From contig CM064712.1 in NCBI GenBank assembly GCA_032717465.1, positions 24,853,432-24,917,431 of the forward strand: a stretch of DNA of 64,000 nucleotides. Direction: 5' to 3'. The DNA comes from Coenobita brevimanus. Its lineage: Eukaryota; Arthropoda; Malacostraca; Decapoda; Coenobitidae. Below the pieces are notes generated by a model that did not search any database, was not told where the DNA came from, and was given only the letters and a program-made list of their open reading frames with translations. Below are positions 34,551 through 46,865 of this stretch, piece after piece. The first letter of the stretch is position 1, and the number at the start of each line of letters is the position of its first letter. Made by a program: the position numbers and the translations under genes.

Positions 34551-35072
34551 GATATTTTAAGAACAAAAAAGTTAGTCACAGAATAAAATTATATATCTTA
34601 ACCTAACCTGACCTAACTTAACCCGGCTCTATTACTCAAACATTTTATTCAATTTCGGCCGAATTTGGTGGAATGAATAAGGGTCAGCCAAGAATGACAT
34701 TATTCGATTTTGAGACAACAGGTCATAGGGAAAGGACAAAGGGGAAGGTCAACGTAGACAGGTTAGAAACGACTTGGCGAGAAGGTTGAGGGTTAGGGAA
34801 AAAATAATTATTCGATTTTCAAGAATAATCAGGCATCGGTCAGGGTCACAAGGCACGGTCAAAATTTAGGACTGAAGGGTGCAGGTGTGTTTACTCTGTG
34901 TGCTCTTCGTAACACCTCTCCCTTGGCGACTTATTTTGCATATTACACCTTCACGTTCCCTTGTACGTTATCTGTATTGTTTATAGTTCCACACAATTAG
35001 CGTCATTAGTATAGATGACAGGGAGGTGTAATGTGAAGAATATCAGTGGCTAACAGTGAGACCCTTTCACTT

Positions 35073-35080
<8 letters not shown>
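34551..35080. other. unassigned intron sequence
   Basis: Contains a short TAACC/TGACC pentamer patch at 34598-34624. Otherwise no recognisable feature up to the CT array beside exon 3. Confidence 0.5.

Positions 35081-35081
<1 letters not shown>

Positions 35082-35118
<37 letters not shown>
35082..35118. repeat. CT/GA microsatellite at exon 3 donor
   Basis: 37 bp of CT. On the gene strand it is GA and starts about five bases after the GT of the exon 3 donor (GTTGGAGAGA). Confidence 0.95.
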
Positions 35119-35123
<5 letters not shown>

Positions 35124-35125
<2 letters not shown>

Positions 35126-35325
35126 TGCATTTCTTGAGCAGGTCCTTGTTGTGCAGCTCCAGAGGGAAGTGCGATTTAATCACTCTTGGCGAGGGCTGAC
35201 TCTCCACTATCTGAATCCCCATACCGTCCTCCTCTTTCTTCCCAGGACAGACTCTGCTGAATTTCTCTGCGATCGACTTCAGGTCCGTTTTAGCTAGTTT
35301 GTTGTTGTCCAAGTGCATACCAAAA
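35124..35325 (-). CDS. sulfotransferase exon 3
   Basis: 202 bp with acceptor GCAATTCCAG and donor GTTGGAGA. It completes the Gly codon split with exon 2, then encodes 67 residues from FGMHLDNNKLAKTD to LLKKCK. RVIKSHFPLEL carries the Lys and catalytic His of sulfotransferases (KSHLP-type motif). Ends in phase 0, matching exon 4. Confidence 0.87.
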
Positions 35326-35512
35326 CTGGAATTGCAAAGGTGTAGGTCAGAGGGAGGACAGCCTGATGGTGAAGTGCAGGGATTAAGGCATCTGACTGTA
35401 CTGTAGATACAGTAGATAGTTTGATAGATATGTTAGCGCTCGGGTTCCTATGACTCACTTCCCTGAGAAAATACTTTTAACACAATATCAAGTGCTTGCT
35501 GAATGATGTACC

Positions 35513-35858
<346 letters not shown>

Positions 35859-35871
35859 ACTAGATAAATAC

Positions 35872-36023
35872 CCAACATCCACTGAGCGGACCCACAGCTT
35901 CTCCTTCATCTCCTCGTTATTGGGGTCCAGATCCGGGTTCCTTAACATGACCCAAAGAATTTCCTGCATCCACGTTGTGCCGCTTTTGGGGAACGTACTG
36001 ACGAACACGTCGTCTGGCCGGAG
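35872..36023 (-). CDS. sulfotransferase exon 2
   Basis: 152 bp with acceptor GATTTTCCAG and donor GTATTTAT. Encodes LRPDDVFVSTFPKSGTTWMQ and on to LWVRSVDV plus two bases of a Gly codon. TFPKSGTTW is the 5'-phosphosulfate-binding loop of cytosolic sulfotransferases. It joins exon 1 at NME/LRPDD in phase 0. A CA array lies just past the donor and an ATC array just before the acceptor. Confidence 0.9.
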
Positions 36024-36026
36024 CTG

Positions 36027-36029
<3 letters not shown>

Positions 36030-36065
<36 letters not shown>

Positions 36066-36162
36066 TAATAATATAAGCTTTACTGTCATCATCATCATCA
36101 TCATCAGCATCAGCATCATCAGCATCACCACATCATCATCATTAATAATATAAGCTTTACTG

Positions 36163-36193
<31 letters not shown>

Positions 36194-36237
36194 TATCAAA
36201 ATCACCATCATCATTAATAATATAAACTTTACTGTCA
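36030..36237. repeat. compound ATC minisatellite, left part
   Basis: Runs of ATC separated by ATTAATAATATAAGCTTTAC and TGTC. The same compound unit fills 41978-42440, on the other side of the LINE A/LINE C/hAT block. The two are probably one original intron array. Confidence 0.9.
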
Positions 36238-36245
36238 TCATCTAT

Positions 36246-37061
36246 CAGTGGCGTATCCAGGATTTTTGCCAAGGGGGGGCAAACACTTGGAATATTTTCC
36301 CACAATATCTGTCACCACAAGTCTTCCTACATTTTATGTTTTATGTCATCAGAAATAAATTAACATCATTACTGTCGCATTTGTTCCAATGTCTTAAAGA
36401 AAAACTATCTTTTCACCACATATTCATAGCTTTCTTGGAGTAACTTTAATAGCTAATAATCCTTTCAGAGGAGAGGTATGTAAGACACTCAGTACATAAT
36501 GTTGCCAGAGGTCTACTCTTTCATTAGAGAGAGAAAGGAAACGCCAGTTAATAAATTAGAAGGCACTGGAGTTTCCACAGCAAAGACATCTCCTTGTCAC
36601 TAGTGTCATTGGTCATCATGGTCACTCTCGTAGATGGTATTATTATCGATACATGCATGATGACTTCCCTCCGTTCTACCTCAAAACAATTTTTTTTTTT
36701 CTCGGTACCCCAAATTTCTTGTGCAATTTTAGTACTGAATAAAGCAATGTCAACACTATACTCTTAGTGCATCATTTACCTGCTGTCTTTATCTCTCTGT
36801 ACATATAAGGAAGTACAGTTATTTTGAGTAATAATCTACGAAATTATGATGAAATATACCACACATCGGCACAGCACCTACCATACGAAAGGCAATGGCG
36901 TCCATATAATGTCTATAGTCGGAAATAAACCTTGTATTTTGATTGGCTGCTGGAAGAAAAATGACGGAATGGATAGGCCAATGAAAACTCGAATTCTGGC
37001 GTGCGTGTCCCGAACACTCACACTTTCCCACATTCGTATCGCTTTTCTCTATTTTCTTTTG

Positions 37062-37114
<53 letters not shown>

Positions 37115-38087
37115 CCTAGCACATTTGCATAAATTAAAATTCTCTGCCGTATTCTGTATTTTGTTTTGTACTACTGCTGTTGTGTTAGCCAATAGAAATT
37201 CTGTTTTCTACTACTTATTCTTTTAGTTTGATTCTCATTGGCTTAGGCATCAGGGGTGGTGCATACGTCAAGACTGACCTAAGTAAATACATCTGGTGGG
37301 ATTAACCTCCTTGACTGAGGCGACAACTCGAACTGCCCTGCTCAGCAGGGAATGATTTTCATATCACCTGAACTGTATCGTACTGCATACAAAGGATTTT
37401 TCCATTAAGGAAAAAAAGAAACACGGCGTAAAGCTATTCCTCCCGAAAATTCTCACCTAGAAAAGTGGGAGGAGACAAAAGATACTCTGTCCCCCAGACT
37501 CCAAAAAGTGGGGGGAGGAGGGACATGTCCCCCTGTGCCCCACTCAAACGAGGCCCCCGGCACACATATTTATATCTGCTTACCTTCTAAAATGTAGTCT
37601 GAGGTGACCAAAATGACTTCATGCAGTCTTCAAAAATTCTGCTTGTTTGTTTGTAACAATAATTGTGAAGTGTTTGTTTGCAACTGGCTACAGGGTGAGA
37701 GGATATGGCTGCAGGGTGACAGGATGTGGCTGAGGGGACAGCAAGGCCATTTTTACACCTCATCAGCATTCAAGTTGCAAAACATCATTTGAGCTCAAAT
37801 ATTAACCACATAATCTAAGGTGATAAGGGAAACTGTTAAGTTATAAATGGTCATTTTTTCTCCAGGGTTTTATTATATTTAGTCTAGCTTTCGATTTCAA
37901 AGGAAATTATTGCTCCCACATAAATATTTTTTTAAATAGATACTACTGTTTAATATACAAGTGGAAAAGTTAGGAATACTGTATTGTCATACAAGAACTA
38001 TGCCAAAAAAAAATTTCAGAATTTCCCCCAAATTTTCCCAGGGGGGGCAGACTGCCGCCCCTGCCCCCCCAGTGGCTACGTGTATGT
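36246..38087. mobile_element. hAT-like non-autonomous element
   Basis: Begins CAGTGGCGTATCCAGG and ends GGCTACGTGTATG (complement CATACACGTAGCC), a short imperfect inverted repeat. The TSD is TCATCTAT (36238-36245 and 38088-38095), an exact 8 bp. G-rich subterminal runs lie at both ends. It contains no transposase. A CT array is at 37065-37112. The TSD lies in TATC-rich sequence, so chance similarity is possible but unlikely given both CA...TG ends. Confidence 0.7.
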
Positions 38088-38332
38088 CATCTATCTATCT
38101 ATTTATCTATTGCCAGACGTCTGAATAATACGAGATGGCCACAAACAAATCACCTCCACGTCACTCTGTCCCCCGCCATTTCACTGCCCCGCTCTCAATT
38201 CACACCCCCCTCTCTCATATATCTTTCCACTCCATCCCTCCATCTCATCCTTGGCCTTCCCCTCCCTCTCTCCCCCTCCACCTCACTCTCATACACTCTC
38301 CTCGTCAGTCTCTCACTCTCCATCCTCTCCAC
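38088..38332 (-). mobile_element. LINE A, third copy, 3' end
   Basis: TATC tail (38091-38120), TTGCCAGACG and then the C-terminal coding region in minus orientation, matching 3481-3730. Interrupted at 38332 by LINE C and resumed at about 41641. Confidence 0.83.
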
Positions 38333-41300
38333 ATTTTTTTTTTTTTAATGCGAGGAAGAAGGAACCAAAGGCCATGAGCCCGCAGTAACAGTTCCCTCCA
38401 AGAGAAAAACAAAATACAATATAGAGCCAAATTCAAGATCCGATCATTTTGAGATGCCTGGACACACTGCGTTTGAAAGACTGGAGATCATAGGCAGCAG
38501 GAAATACAGACAGAGGGAGACAGTTCCAGAGCTGACCTGTTGCATAAATGAAAGACTGGGAGTAACGGTTAACTCTTGCATTAGAGAGTTGGACAGAAAA
38601 AGGATGAGAGTTTGCTGCCAGACGGGTGCTACGCGCCCGTCGTAGAGGTGGAGGAATGCAAGCAGACAGTTCAGAGGAGCAGTGACCATTAAAGTAGCGA
38701 TAGAAAAGAGATAAAGATGCAACAGTGCGGCGAAGAGACAGAGGTTGAAGGGAGTCAGTAAGAGGAGGAGAGTTAATGTGACGAAAAGACTTTGACTCCA
38801 CCCTATTGAGAAGAGCTGTATGTGGGGAGCCTCCCCACACATGAGAGTTGTACTCCACACAGGGGCGGATAAAAACCCCTGTATAGAGTCAACAATTGCG
38901 CAGGGGTAAAGAAAGAGCGGAGTCGGCTTAGCACACCCAATCTCTTGGAAGCAGATTTTACAAGAGATGTAATATGATCTTTCCAAGATAAGTCCCAAGT
39001 AAATGAAACCCCAAGCATGTTCAAGGATGATGCAGGATTAAGCTGAATGTTATTAAACATTAGTGGGTATACCTGTGGAAGATTTTGTCGGGTTGATAGG
39101 TGTAAGAACTGAGTCTTAGATGCATTAAAGACAACCATATTATTTTTACCCCAGTCAGAGATACGAGCCAAGTCAGACATTAGGTGTGCCATAGCCTCAT
39201 CCCTTGTTTGTTGAAGTAAATGTTGAGATGGGGGTTGTGGGAACCGAATGGAAAGGTGAAGGGTGGAGTCATCAGCGTATAAGTGGATAGGGTTAGATGT
39301 ACAGCTTAGAAGATCATTGATGAATAATCGGAAGAGAGTTGGTGATAGGACAGAGCCCTGAGGAACACCACTGTTGATAGATCTAGGAGAAGAACGATGG
39401 CCGTCTACAACGGCGGCTATAGAACGACCAGAAAGGAAGCTAGCGATGAAGGCACAGACAGAGGGATAGAAACCGTAGCAGGGCAGTTTGGAAATTAAAG
39501 ATTTATGCCAGACTCGATCGAAAGCCTTTGAGATGTCAAGTGCAATGGCAAAGCTTTCGCCAAAGTCCCGAAAGGAGGATGACCAGGAGTCTGAAAGGTA
39601 GGTGAGAAGATCGCCAGTGGAGCGTCCCTGACGGAACCCATACTGACGATCGGAAAGAAGGTTGTGATAGGAAAGACGCCTTAAAATTTTTCTATTAAGA
39701 ATTGACTCGAAAACTTTTGAAATACAGGACGTTAAAGCAATTGGACGATAGTTGGAGGGTTGGGAGTGGTCACCCTTCTTTGGGACTGGCTGAATGAGAG
39801 CAAACTTCCAGCAAGAAGGAAAGGTACAAGTTGAAAGACAAAGGCAAAAGAGTTTGCCTAGGCAGGGTGTAAGCACAGAAGCACAGTTCTTGAGAACAAC
39901 AGGAGGGACCCCATCAGGCCCATATGCCTTGTTAGTACTGAGGCCAGTGATGGCAGAAAATACATCAACTGAAGAAATTTTAATGTCAGCCATGAGGAAG
40001 TCAGAGGGGGGAAGTGATGGAGGAACAGCACCAGAATCGTCTAAGGTAGAATTGGAGGAGAAAGTCTGTGTGAAGAGATCTGCTTTATCAGTAGAAGAAA
40101 TAGCTACAGAACCATCAGAGTAGAAAAGAGGAGGGAAGGATGATGAGGTAAAGTTGTTAGAAAGATTTTTGGCAAGATGCCAGAAGGAGCGGGAAGAATT
40201 CGAGTTGGAGAGTTGAGAGCATTTAGTATGGATGAAATTATTTTTAGTAGAGTGAAGAACAGACTTAGCACGATTCCGGGCAGAAACATAAAGATGATGT
40301 GATTCAGGGGTGGGTTGGCTCCGGTACCTTTTGTAGGCCCTCTCCTTGTTGCGGACAGCATTAGAACAAGCGTGATTAAACCAAGGCTTTCTTGCGTTAG
40401 TCAAAGGATATGAGAAAGGAATGTATGCTTCCATGCCCGAGAGAATAACCTCCGTAATGCGCAAGGCACACTCAGATGGCTCACGGCCATGGAAGCAATA
40501 ATCATTCCAGGGAAAATCAAAGAAGTACTGCCTGAGGGCCTCCCAGTCCGTGGCTCCAAAATGCCACAGACGACGTTTCCCTGGAGGGTCCACAGGCCGT
40601 ACCGGAGTGATAGGACGGGTTAAGGTAATAAGGTTGTGATTGGAGGAGCCCAACGGAGAGAAAAGATTAACAGAGTAAGCAGGATTAGTTGTGAGGAAGA
40701 GGTCAAGTATGTTGGAGCTCTCTCCAAGGTGGTCAGGGATACGGGTAGGGTGCTGTACAAGCTGCTCTAGGTCATTAAGGATAGAAAAGATGTAGGCTTG
40801 TCCACCAGGTGGATCCGTGAAAGGAGAGGAGAGCCAAAGATGGTGGTGAACATTGAAATCTCCAAGAATGGAGATTTCAGAGAAAGGAGAAATGGATAGA
40901 ATGTGTTCCATCGTAGAAGTAAGATAGTCGAAGAATTTTTGATGGTAGAATTAGGGGATAAGTAAACAGCACAGATATATTTAGTCAGAGAATGACAGGA
41001 AAGCTGAAGCCAGAGTGTGGAGAATTCAGAAGAATCAAGTTCAGGAACACGAGAGCAAGATAAGTTGTTGCGTATATATACACAACAGCCACCTTTGGCT
41101 TTGAAATGAGTATAGAGAAAGTAGGAGGATACAGAAAAGGGTTTGCTGTCAGTTGCCTCAGACAGCTGAGTCTCCGTCAGAAAAAGAAGATGAGGTTTAG
41201 AGGAGGAGAGGTGGTGCTGAACAGAGCGAAAGTTAGAGGAAAGGCCGCGAATGTTGCAGAAATGAAGAAGAAGAGAGTCAGACAGTGGTTCCAGGCACCT

Positions 41301-41640
41301 TGAGTCGTCACCGGGAGAGGGGCAGATGGTGGGGGCATTTATGGTCCCCCCCCCTGGGGACTCCGAGGCTTGATAAAACGGCGCCATTTTTGGTAAATTT
41401 TGAATAGGAAGTGTTGTGTGTACTGTGCATGTAGTTTGGTGAAGATAGTTAGAGAAATTTGTACTGGAGAGCATGCTGGCCTACTCTCTGTGTAACTGAG
41501 ACACTGAAAAAGTTCAGCAAAGGGGGATGGTCAGGAACTAGTCCTGAGGGCTGATGAAACGGGAGCTCCAGCACTCCCTGTCATCAGCTTTCCATCCACC
41601 TCGGGAGTACTGCCCTGCTCGACTGGTGCTACAGCCTACT
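38333..41640 (-). mobile_element. Jockey/CR1-like LINE (LINE C)
   Basis: Inserted in the third LINE A copy. Its 3' end is a T run at 38333-38346 (poly-A on its strand). The 5' end is near 41640, beyond a short 5' UTR with strong hairpins. A nearly full-length, recently inserted copy carrying two frame breaks. Short copies of its 3' end lie at 35513, and a relative at 63775-64000. Confidence 0.82.
38433..41474 (-). pseudogene. LINE C endonuclease-reverse transcriptase
   Basis: Read right to left. Endonuclease start: LLHFCNIRGLSSNF, LFLTETQLSE. After a frame change near 40890: [14 protein letters not shown] and the SNHNL motif. [59 protein letters not shown], active site [12 protein letters not shown] at about 39280. 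After a second frame change near 38850 the C-terminal domain ([23 protein letters not shown]) ends at 38433. The 702-codon central frame is otherwise intact. The domain set and poly-A end fit Jockey or CR1 groups; no RNase H is present. Confidence 0.85.
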
Positions 41641-41977
41641 CCTCTCAAACTACCTCAGTGTGTATCTCCTAACGCTTCCTATCACATCCACATCCATACC
41701 ACAATGCTCCTTCACATCCTCATTTGTCAGTCTGCCCCTCCATGTGACTCCACAGGCTCCTCTCAAATAACTCATTTCCACTGCTCTCACTCTTGACATG
41801 TGTCCTTCCAACAACGTCCAAGCTTCACTTCCATACGTTAGAGTTGGTATCACAATACTGTCATGTAGTAACTTTTTCATTTCCGTGCTCAGTTCCCTGT
41901 TGCTTGTCACTGCCTTCAAGGAACCAGCAACCTTTCTTCCTTGTTGTACCCTTTCAAGCACTTCACCCTCCAAACTT
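41641..41977 (-). mobile_element. LINE A, third copy, remaining part
   Basis: Minus-strand frame with GEVLERVQQGRKVAGSLKAV, SIVIPTLTYGSEAWTLLEG and GACGVTWRGRL, homologous to 3720-4080. The 5' side is truncated at the ATC array at 41978. Confidence 0.85.
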
Positions 41978-42021
41978 CCGTCATCATCATCATCATCAAC
42001 ATGAATAATATAAGCTTACTG

Positions 42022-42055
<34 letters not shown>

Positions 42056-42440
42056 TATCATTATTATTAATAATATAAACTTTACTGTCATCATCATCAT
42101 CATTATTAATAATCTAAACTTTATTGTCATCATCATCATCATCATTATTAATATAAACTTTACTGTCATCATCATCATCATCATCACCATCATCTTCATT
42201 ATTATTAATATAAACTTTACTGTCATGATCATCATCATCATCATTATCATCATCATTATCATCATTAATAATATGAACTTTAATACCATCGCCACCATCA
42301 TCATCTCTGTCATCATAGTCATCGTCATAACTAATAACATAAACTTCACTATCATCATCGTCATCATTATCATTATCATCATCATTATCATTATCATCAT
42401 CATCATCACTATCATCATCATTATCATCAGCAAATTTTTC
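41978..42440. repeat. compound ATC minisatellite, right part
   Basis: Six or more repeats of (ATC)n plus AATAATATAAACTTTACTGT, increasingly degenerate to the right. Same unit as 36030-36237. Lies in the intron between sulfotransferase exons 1 and 2. Confidence 0.9.
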
Positions 42441-42726
42441 ATTATCTTCATTTTATTATTACCGTTAGCACTGCCATCATCGTCATTAGTTATTCATCGT
42501 CCTTCACATTATTCTCAGCTGCAGTAATCCTCCTCATCAATATTCGTATCAGTATTATCGTTGTGTAAGGGCAGCTGGATCATGGAAAACAAATCGCTAA
42601 AGAAGATACGTTACCGAATCTCCAAGGCAGCACATATCTCCACCTCGTGTCTTGGAGTATGACAATCCCTATAACACTGAGCTGTGACGTGGGAATTAAA
42701 TGGCTAAGGAAAATGTGTTAGGGTAC

Positions 42727-42903
42727 CTCCATGTTGTAGATCCGGTCCAGATATCGTGTGGTAATGGCCGGGTACAACCAGCCGTCGGGCAGGATTCGGA
42801 CCAAACCACTTTTGTGCATCACCAGGTCTTCGTTGATCTTCCGTAACTCTTCATTGGTCAGGAGTTCGGTCTCATGGCCAGATAGAAGGCGTTGCTTGTT
42901 CAT
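42727..42903 (-). CDS. sulfotransferase exon 1 (start codon)
   Basis: 177 bp, 59 codons from ATG at 42903 in context AATAGGGATGAAC to a GTACCC donor after NME (phase 0). Encodes MNKQRLLSGHETELLTNEEL and later LVRILPDGWLYPAITTRYLD and RIYNME. This is the N-terminal stretch that precedes the PAPS loop in arthropod cytosolic sulfotransferases. No signal peptide is seen, as expected for a cytosolic enzyme. A 5' non-coding exon upstream is possible (an AG lies at about 42930) but unproven. The next 6.7 kb is intron full of mobile elements. Confidence 0.83.
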
Positions 42904-42953
42904 CCCTATTGGTCTTGTTTTTGCACAGGCTGCAGAATGGACAGAAACGTTAG

Positions 42954-43290
42954 GTGAGATTAGATTGGGTTGCGTTAGTGAGGTTAGGTCAGGTTAGGTT
43001 AGGTGGCGTTAGTGAGGTTAGGTCAGGTTAGGTTAGGTTGTTTGGTTAGGTCAGGTTAGCTTAGGTGAGGTTAGATTAAGTTGTTAGTGAGGTTAGGTTA
43101 AGTTAGCTTAGGTGAGATTAGATTAGGTTTCGTTAGTGAGGTTAGGTCAGATTAGGTTGCGTTAGTGGGTTAGGTGATGTTAGATTAGGTTAGTTTAGGT
43201 CAGGTTAGGTTAGATTGTGTTAGTGAGGTTAGGTCGGGTTAGATTACGTTAGGTTAGGTGAGGTTAGGCTAGGTTGCGTTAATGAGGTTA
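42954..43290. repeat. degenerate GGTTA pentamer array
   Basis: GGTTA, GGTCA and GTTAGTGAG motifs repeat in a five-base rhythm. The phrase GCGTTAGTGAGGTTAGGTCA returns about every 50-80 bases. It resembles the arthropod telomere motif TTAGG but is interspersed and degenerate. It is followed by AAT/ACT/AGG trinucleotide runs (43290-43430). Confidence 0.8.
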
Positions 43291-44655
43291 GATATAATAA
43301 TAATAACACATCTACTAGCTACAACTACTAGTACTACTGCTACTGCTATTACTACTACTACGAGGAGGAGGAGGAGGAGGAGGAGGAGGAGGGGGTTAAT
43401 AATAATAATAATAATAAAAATAATAATAATAAATCTATCTATATACCTAGGCTGCTTCCCCCAAGGATAGGGAGGTAGCCGAGACAGGACGACACACCCA
43501 ATTTACTCATCCACTAACACATTCATTCGCATCTAAGCCCCAAAAGGGAGAAGGGACAGATCCTCACCACACCACATCGCACAAGGGTCAACTGCGCAGT
43601 GCAATCAGTGACATCCGCAACAGGGCCCGACAGCAGAGCTGGTTTACCCCTGCCACATCATGATAAACCCATCCCCTTACCCACGCCTGACCTGATCAGC
43701 TGATCAGACAAATGCAGGAGAATATCCCCTCTGGGCTGCGTCATCATTTATTCATTCACAATTTTTCTCCATTCATTTCTATCACGCACAGCCACTCTTC
43801 CTTGCTCTACAGACATCCCTCTCGCATCCAATGCTCCCTTCACATTGTCCATCCATCCTATTCGTGGTCTTCCTCTCAGCCCTACACCTCTCACATCAGA
43901 TCTAATTATCTTTTTCATCCATCACTCAATATCCATTCTCTCCATATGCCCAAACCATCGCAACACCCTCTGCTCAACTCGATCAGCCATCTCCCGAACA
44001 ACTCCAGTTCTCCTTCACACTTCATCTTTTCTCACTCGATCCATACGCGTCACTCCACACTTACTCCTCAAACACCTCATCTCCTTTACATTCAAACTTT
44101 TCCTCTCTACTACACCCATATTCCATGTTTCAGCCCCATATAATGCAGTTGGTACCACAACACCCTCATACAGCCTTCTCTTTACATCCATTCTAAGCGA
44201 ATGACATCTAAAAAGTTTTTCCATTCCTGGCAGCACCTTTCCTACCTCATTCATTCTAAACTTCACTTCTGCATCTATTCTTCCATCCACAGCAACATGT
44301 GACCCTCAATACTTAAAACACTCTACCTCCTCAAGCAACTCACCATTCAAAATTATATTCATCCTCCTACCATCTACCAACCTCGTATACTGCATCACTT
44401 TACTCTTATTCTCATTTACATTCAATTTCCTCCTTTCACACACCCTTCCAAACTCCTCTACCAGCTGTCTCAATCTCTCCTCTGAATCAGCCACCAGTGC
44501 AGTATCATCTGCAAACAGCAACTGCTTCAGATTCCACTCTCTACCATCAACATTCACCAGACTCAGACCTCCACCTAGCACTCCTGCATTCACCTCCCTT
44601 ACAGTAATATCCATAAAATTATTAAACAACCAAAGCGGCATCACACATCCTTGCC

Positions 44656-45003
44656 GTAGCCCGGTGGCTCAATCGGTAGAGAGTTGGCCTGCAGTCCTGA
44701 CGGACCCGGGTTCAAATCCCGCTGAGGCAGGGAACAGTTTAAGGATTTGAATTTCATAAAATCAGACTTTACTGATCTACCAGAAGACCCGCCGACATGT
44801 CATAAAAATACCCCCGCTAATACCAATACATCAGTCCTGTATGAGACAGCCCTAGCATGTATTCAGTATGGACGATGGGTGTTAGCACCGAAGTGGTGAC
44901 ATGCAGAGGTGTGCGGTACGTAGGAGGACTACTGGGCCTTGAAATCAGGCTGTGAAGCCTATGCTCAGAGTCGGTCACATAAAAAAAAAAAAAAAAAAAA
45001 AAA
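44656..45003 (+). mobile_element. tRNA-derived SINE with poly-A
   Basis: A box TGGCTCAATCGG (44665-44676) and B box GGTTCAAATCC (44709-44719) at tRNA spacing. A body of 260 bp follows, then 22 A at 44982-45003. It interrupts the LINE B codons for RVGLRQGC. A short AGCCC may be duplicated on both sides. The body differs from the SINE at 12816, so it is another family. Confidence 0.8.
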
Positions 45004-45990
45004 GCCCCACTCTCACGGGAAACCAATCACTCACAGTATTTCCCATCTTACACACTCTTTACTATTTACATAAATCTTTTCACTCCTTTTAGTAACCTAC
45101 CATCAAGTCCATACAATCTTAAAACAGTCCACAAAGTCTCTCTATCAATTCTATCATATGCTTTCTCTAAATCCATGAACACCCAAAACACATCCTTACC
45201 TTTTGCTAAATACTTTTCACACACCTGTCTCAGAGCAAACACCGGATTCATGCATCCCCTCCCTCTCCTAAAGCCACACTGCTCATCACCAATCACTCCC
45301 TCTTTACCCTCTCTAACTTTCTTAATTAACACTCTGCCATACACCTTAACTACAACACTCAGCAGACTTATACCCCTAAAGGTGGTGCATTCATACTTAT
45401 CACCCTTGCCTTTATACAACGGGACCACACAAGCACTTGCCCAGTCAACTGGCACCATACCTTTCACAAAGCACACATTCAACAATCTTACTAACCAGTC
45501 AACAGTAGTCACTCCACCACCTTTCAGGCATTCCACAGCACACCCATCCGTACCTGCAGCTTTCCTGGTTTTCATCTCCTTCACTGCCTCTTGCACTTCC
45601 TCCTCCGTGATCAAAGAATCATCCAACTCTCCCAACATATTTATTCTTTGCACCCTTCCATCCGCCACAGTCTCAACCTCCCTTTCCTCCTCTACATTTA
45701 ACAGTGTTTCAGAATACAGTACTCCTTCCATCTCTTCCTTACTGCATCCATCCCAGTTAACATCATTCCATCCTCTGCTTTTACTCACTCTTCCTGCCCA
45801 GACTCTTCCTTTCACACCCTTTTCACTTCTTTCCAAAACATTTTTTTATTCTGTTGAAAATTCTCAGTCAATCTCCTACCCGACCTCTCATTTGTTGCCA
45901 CTTTAGATTCACGCTTCTTGCCCTATTCCTCTTTTCCTTATACCTTTCATATGACACCTCATCCTTCCTCTGCAGCCACACTTCATATGC

Positions 45991-45994
45991 ACGT
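45991..45994. repeat. TSD ACGT of Gypsy element, left
   Basis: ACGT repeated at 52285-52288. The plus LINE B copy has a single ACGT at the equivalent point (AAGAGACGTGCATATG near 32325), which proves the insertion site. Confidence 0.93.
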
Positions 45995-46784
45995 TGTTAC
46001 ATAGCCTATGATTTCATCATCCTTTGTGTAATTCTAACGTACAGTATGCTGCATGTTTGATCACGAGCGTGTTCTACCTCACTCCCTCCTTCTACCCTTA
46101 TAGTAGAGTAAGTCGTTCTTTCTGTTGTTCAGAGCAGGATTGTCAACTCTTTGTCCCCTATGGCTTCATTTGCGCGTCCTTCTTACAAGTTGTATCAAGC
46201 TCTGCCGGCCCCTATATAATGAGCTCAGTCTCTGCATTAATTGCCACTTAGATCTACTCCTCATTTTGTTCACATCTCTGTCCTCCCCTGTACAGTTGTT
46301 AATATTGTGAGTGCTCAGGAAGTCTTCAACCATCTAGCTGCTGTGTAATTTGAGTATAAGTGTTGTTACATTTTTTTCTTGTGCTGTGTAGCGTGGGGTG
46401 TTGGTTCGTGGGCATGGTGAGGTTTTTGTGATTCATGTGTTTTAAGTGTCAGCCATTATTGATAATATTTTGTATCTGTAATAATATATCTTGCATTAAC
46501 GGAGCATTATCCGGTTTTCTCATTTTATCAGGGCTGACTTAGATAAATTTACTCTTGCTAATTTCGTGTTAATAGAGGCTATTGCAGTTAACCAAATATT
46601 TAACCTGTTTTTTGCCATTACATTATCCTTATGAGTCCTGAATGTTTAGTTGTTAGTTTGAGCATTAAACTTTAACTTGTAATTTTACCTAACTCTTTTG
46701 TTTTGAACCTGGAACTTTGCGGGACAGTAGTGATTTTTAGTATTCTCACTTAAAGTGTACATTATCTTTCTCTGTTCCGTAACA
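45995..46784 (+). repeat. 5' LTR, 790 bp
   Basis: TGTTACATAG...CCGTAACA. Contains the 28 bp (around 46249-46276) absent from the 3' LTR. Confidence 0.93.
46213..46220 (+). promoter_or_regulatory. candidate TATA box in LTR
   Basis: TATATAAT in CCCCTATATAATGAGCTC, conserved in all three LTRs of this family. Likely U3 promoter; transcription start not determined. Confidence 0.45.
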
Positions 46785-46786
46785 TA

Positions 46787-46806
46787 AATTTGGCGACCTC
46801 TTATCA
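46787..46806 (+). other. candidate primer binding site
   Basis: AATTTGGCGACCTCTTATCA lies two bases past the 5' LTR. TGG followed by CGACC is the usual start for pairing with a tRNA 3' end. The priming tRNA is not identified. Confidence 0.5.
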
Positions 46807-46865
46807 GGATATTCAGGATATTATCATAAGGATATTGCTTGGTATTTTGTGACTGTGATTTATTC

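Noticed and set aside
42954..43290. True telomere
   Set aside because: Units are degenerate and interspersed, with unique sequence and genes on both sides.
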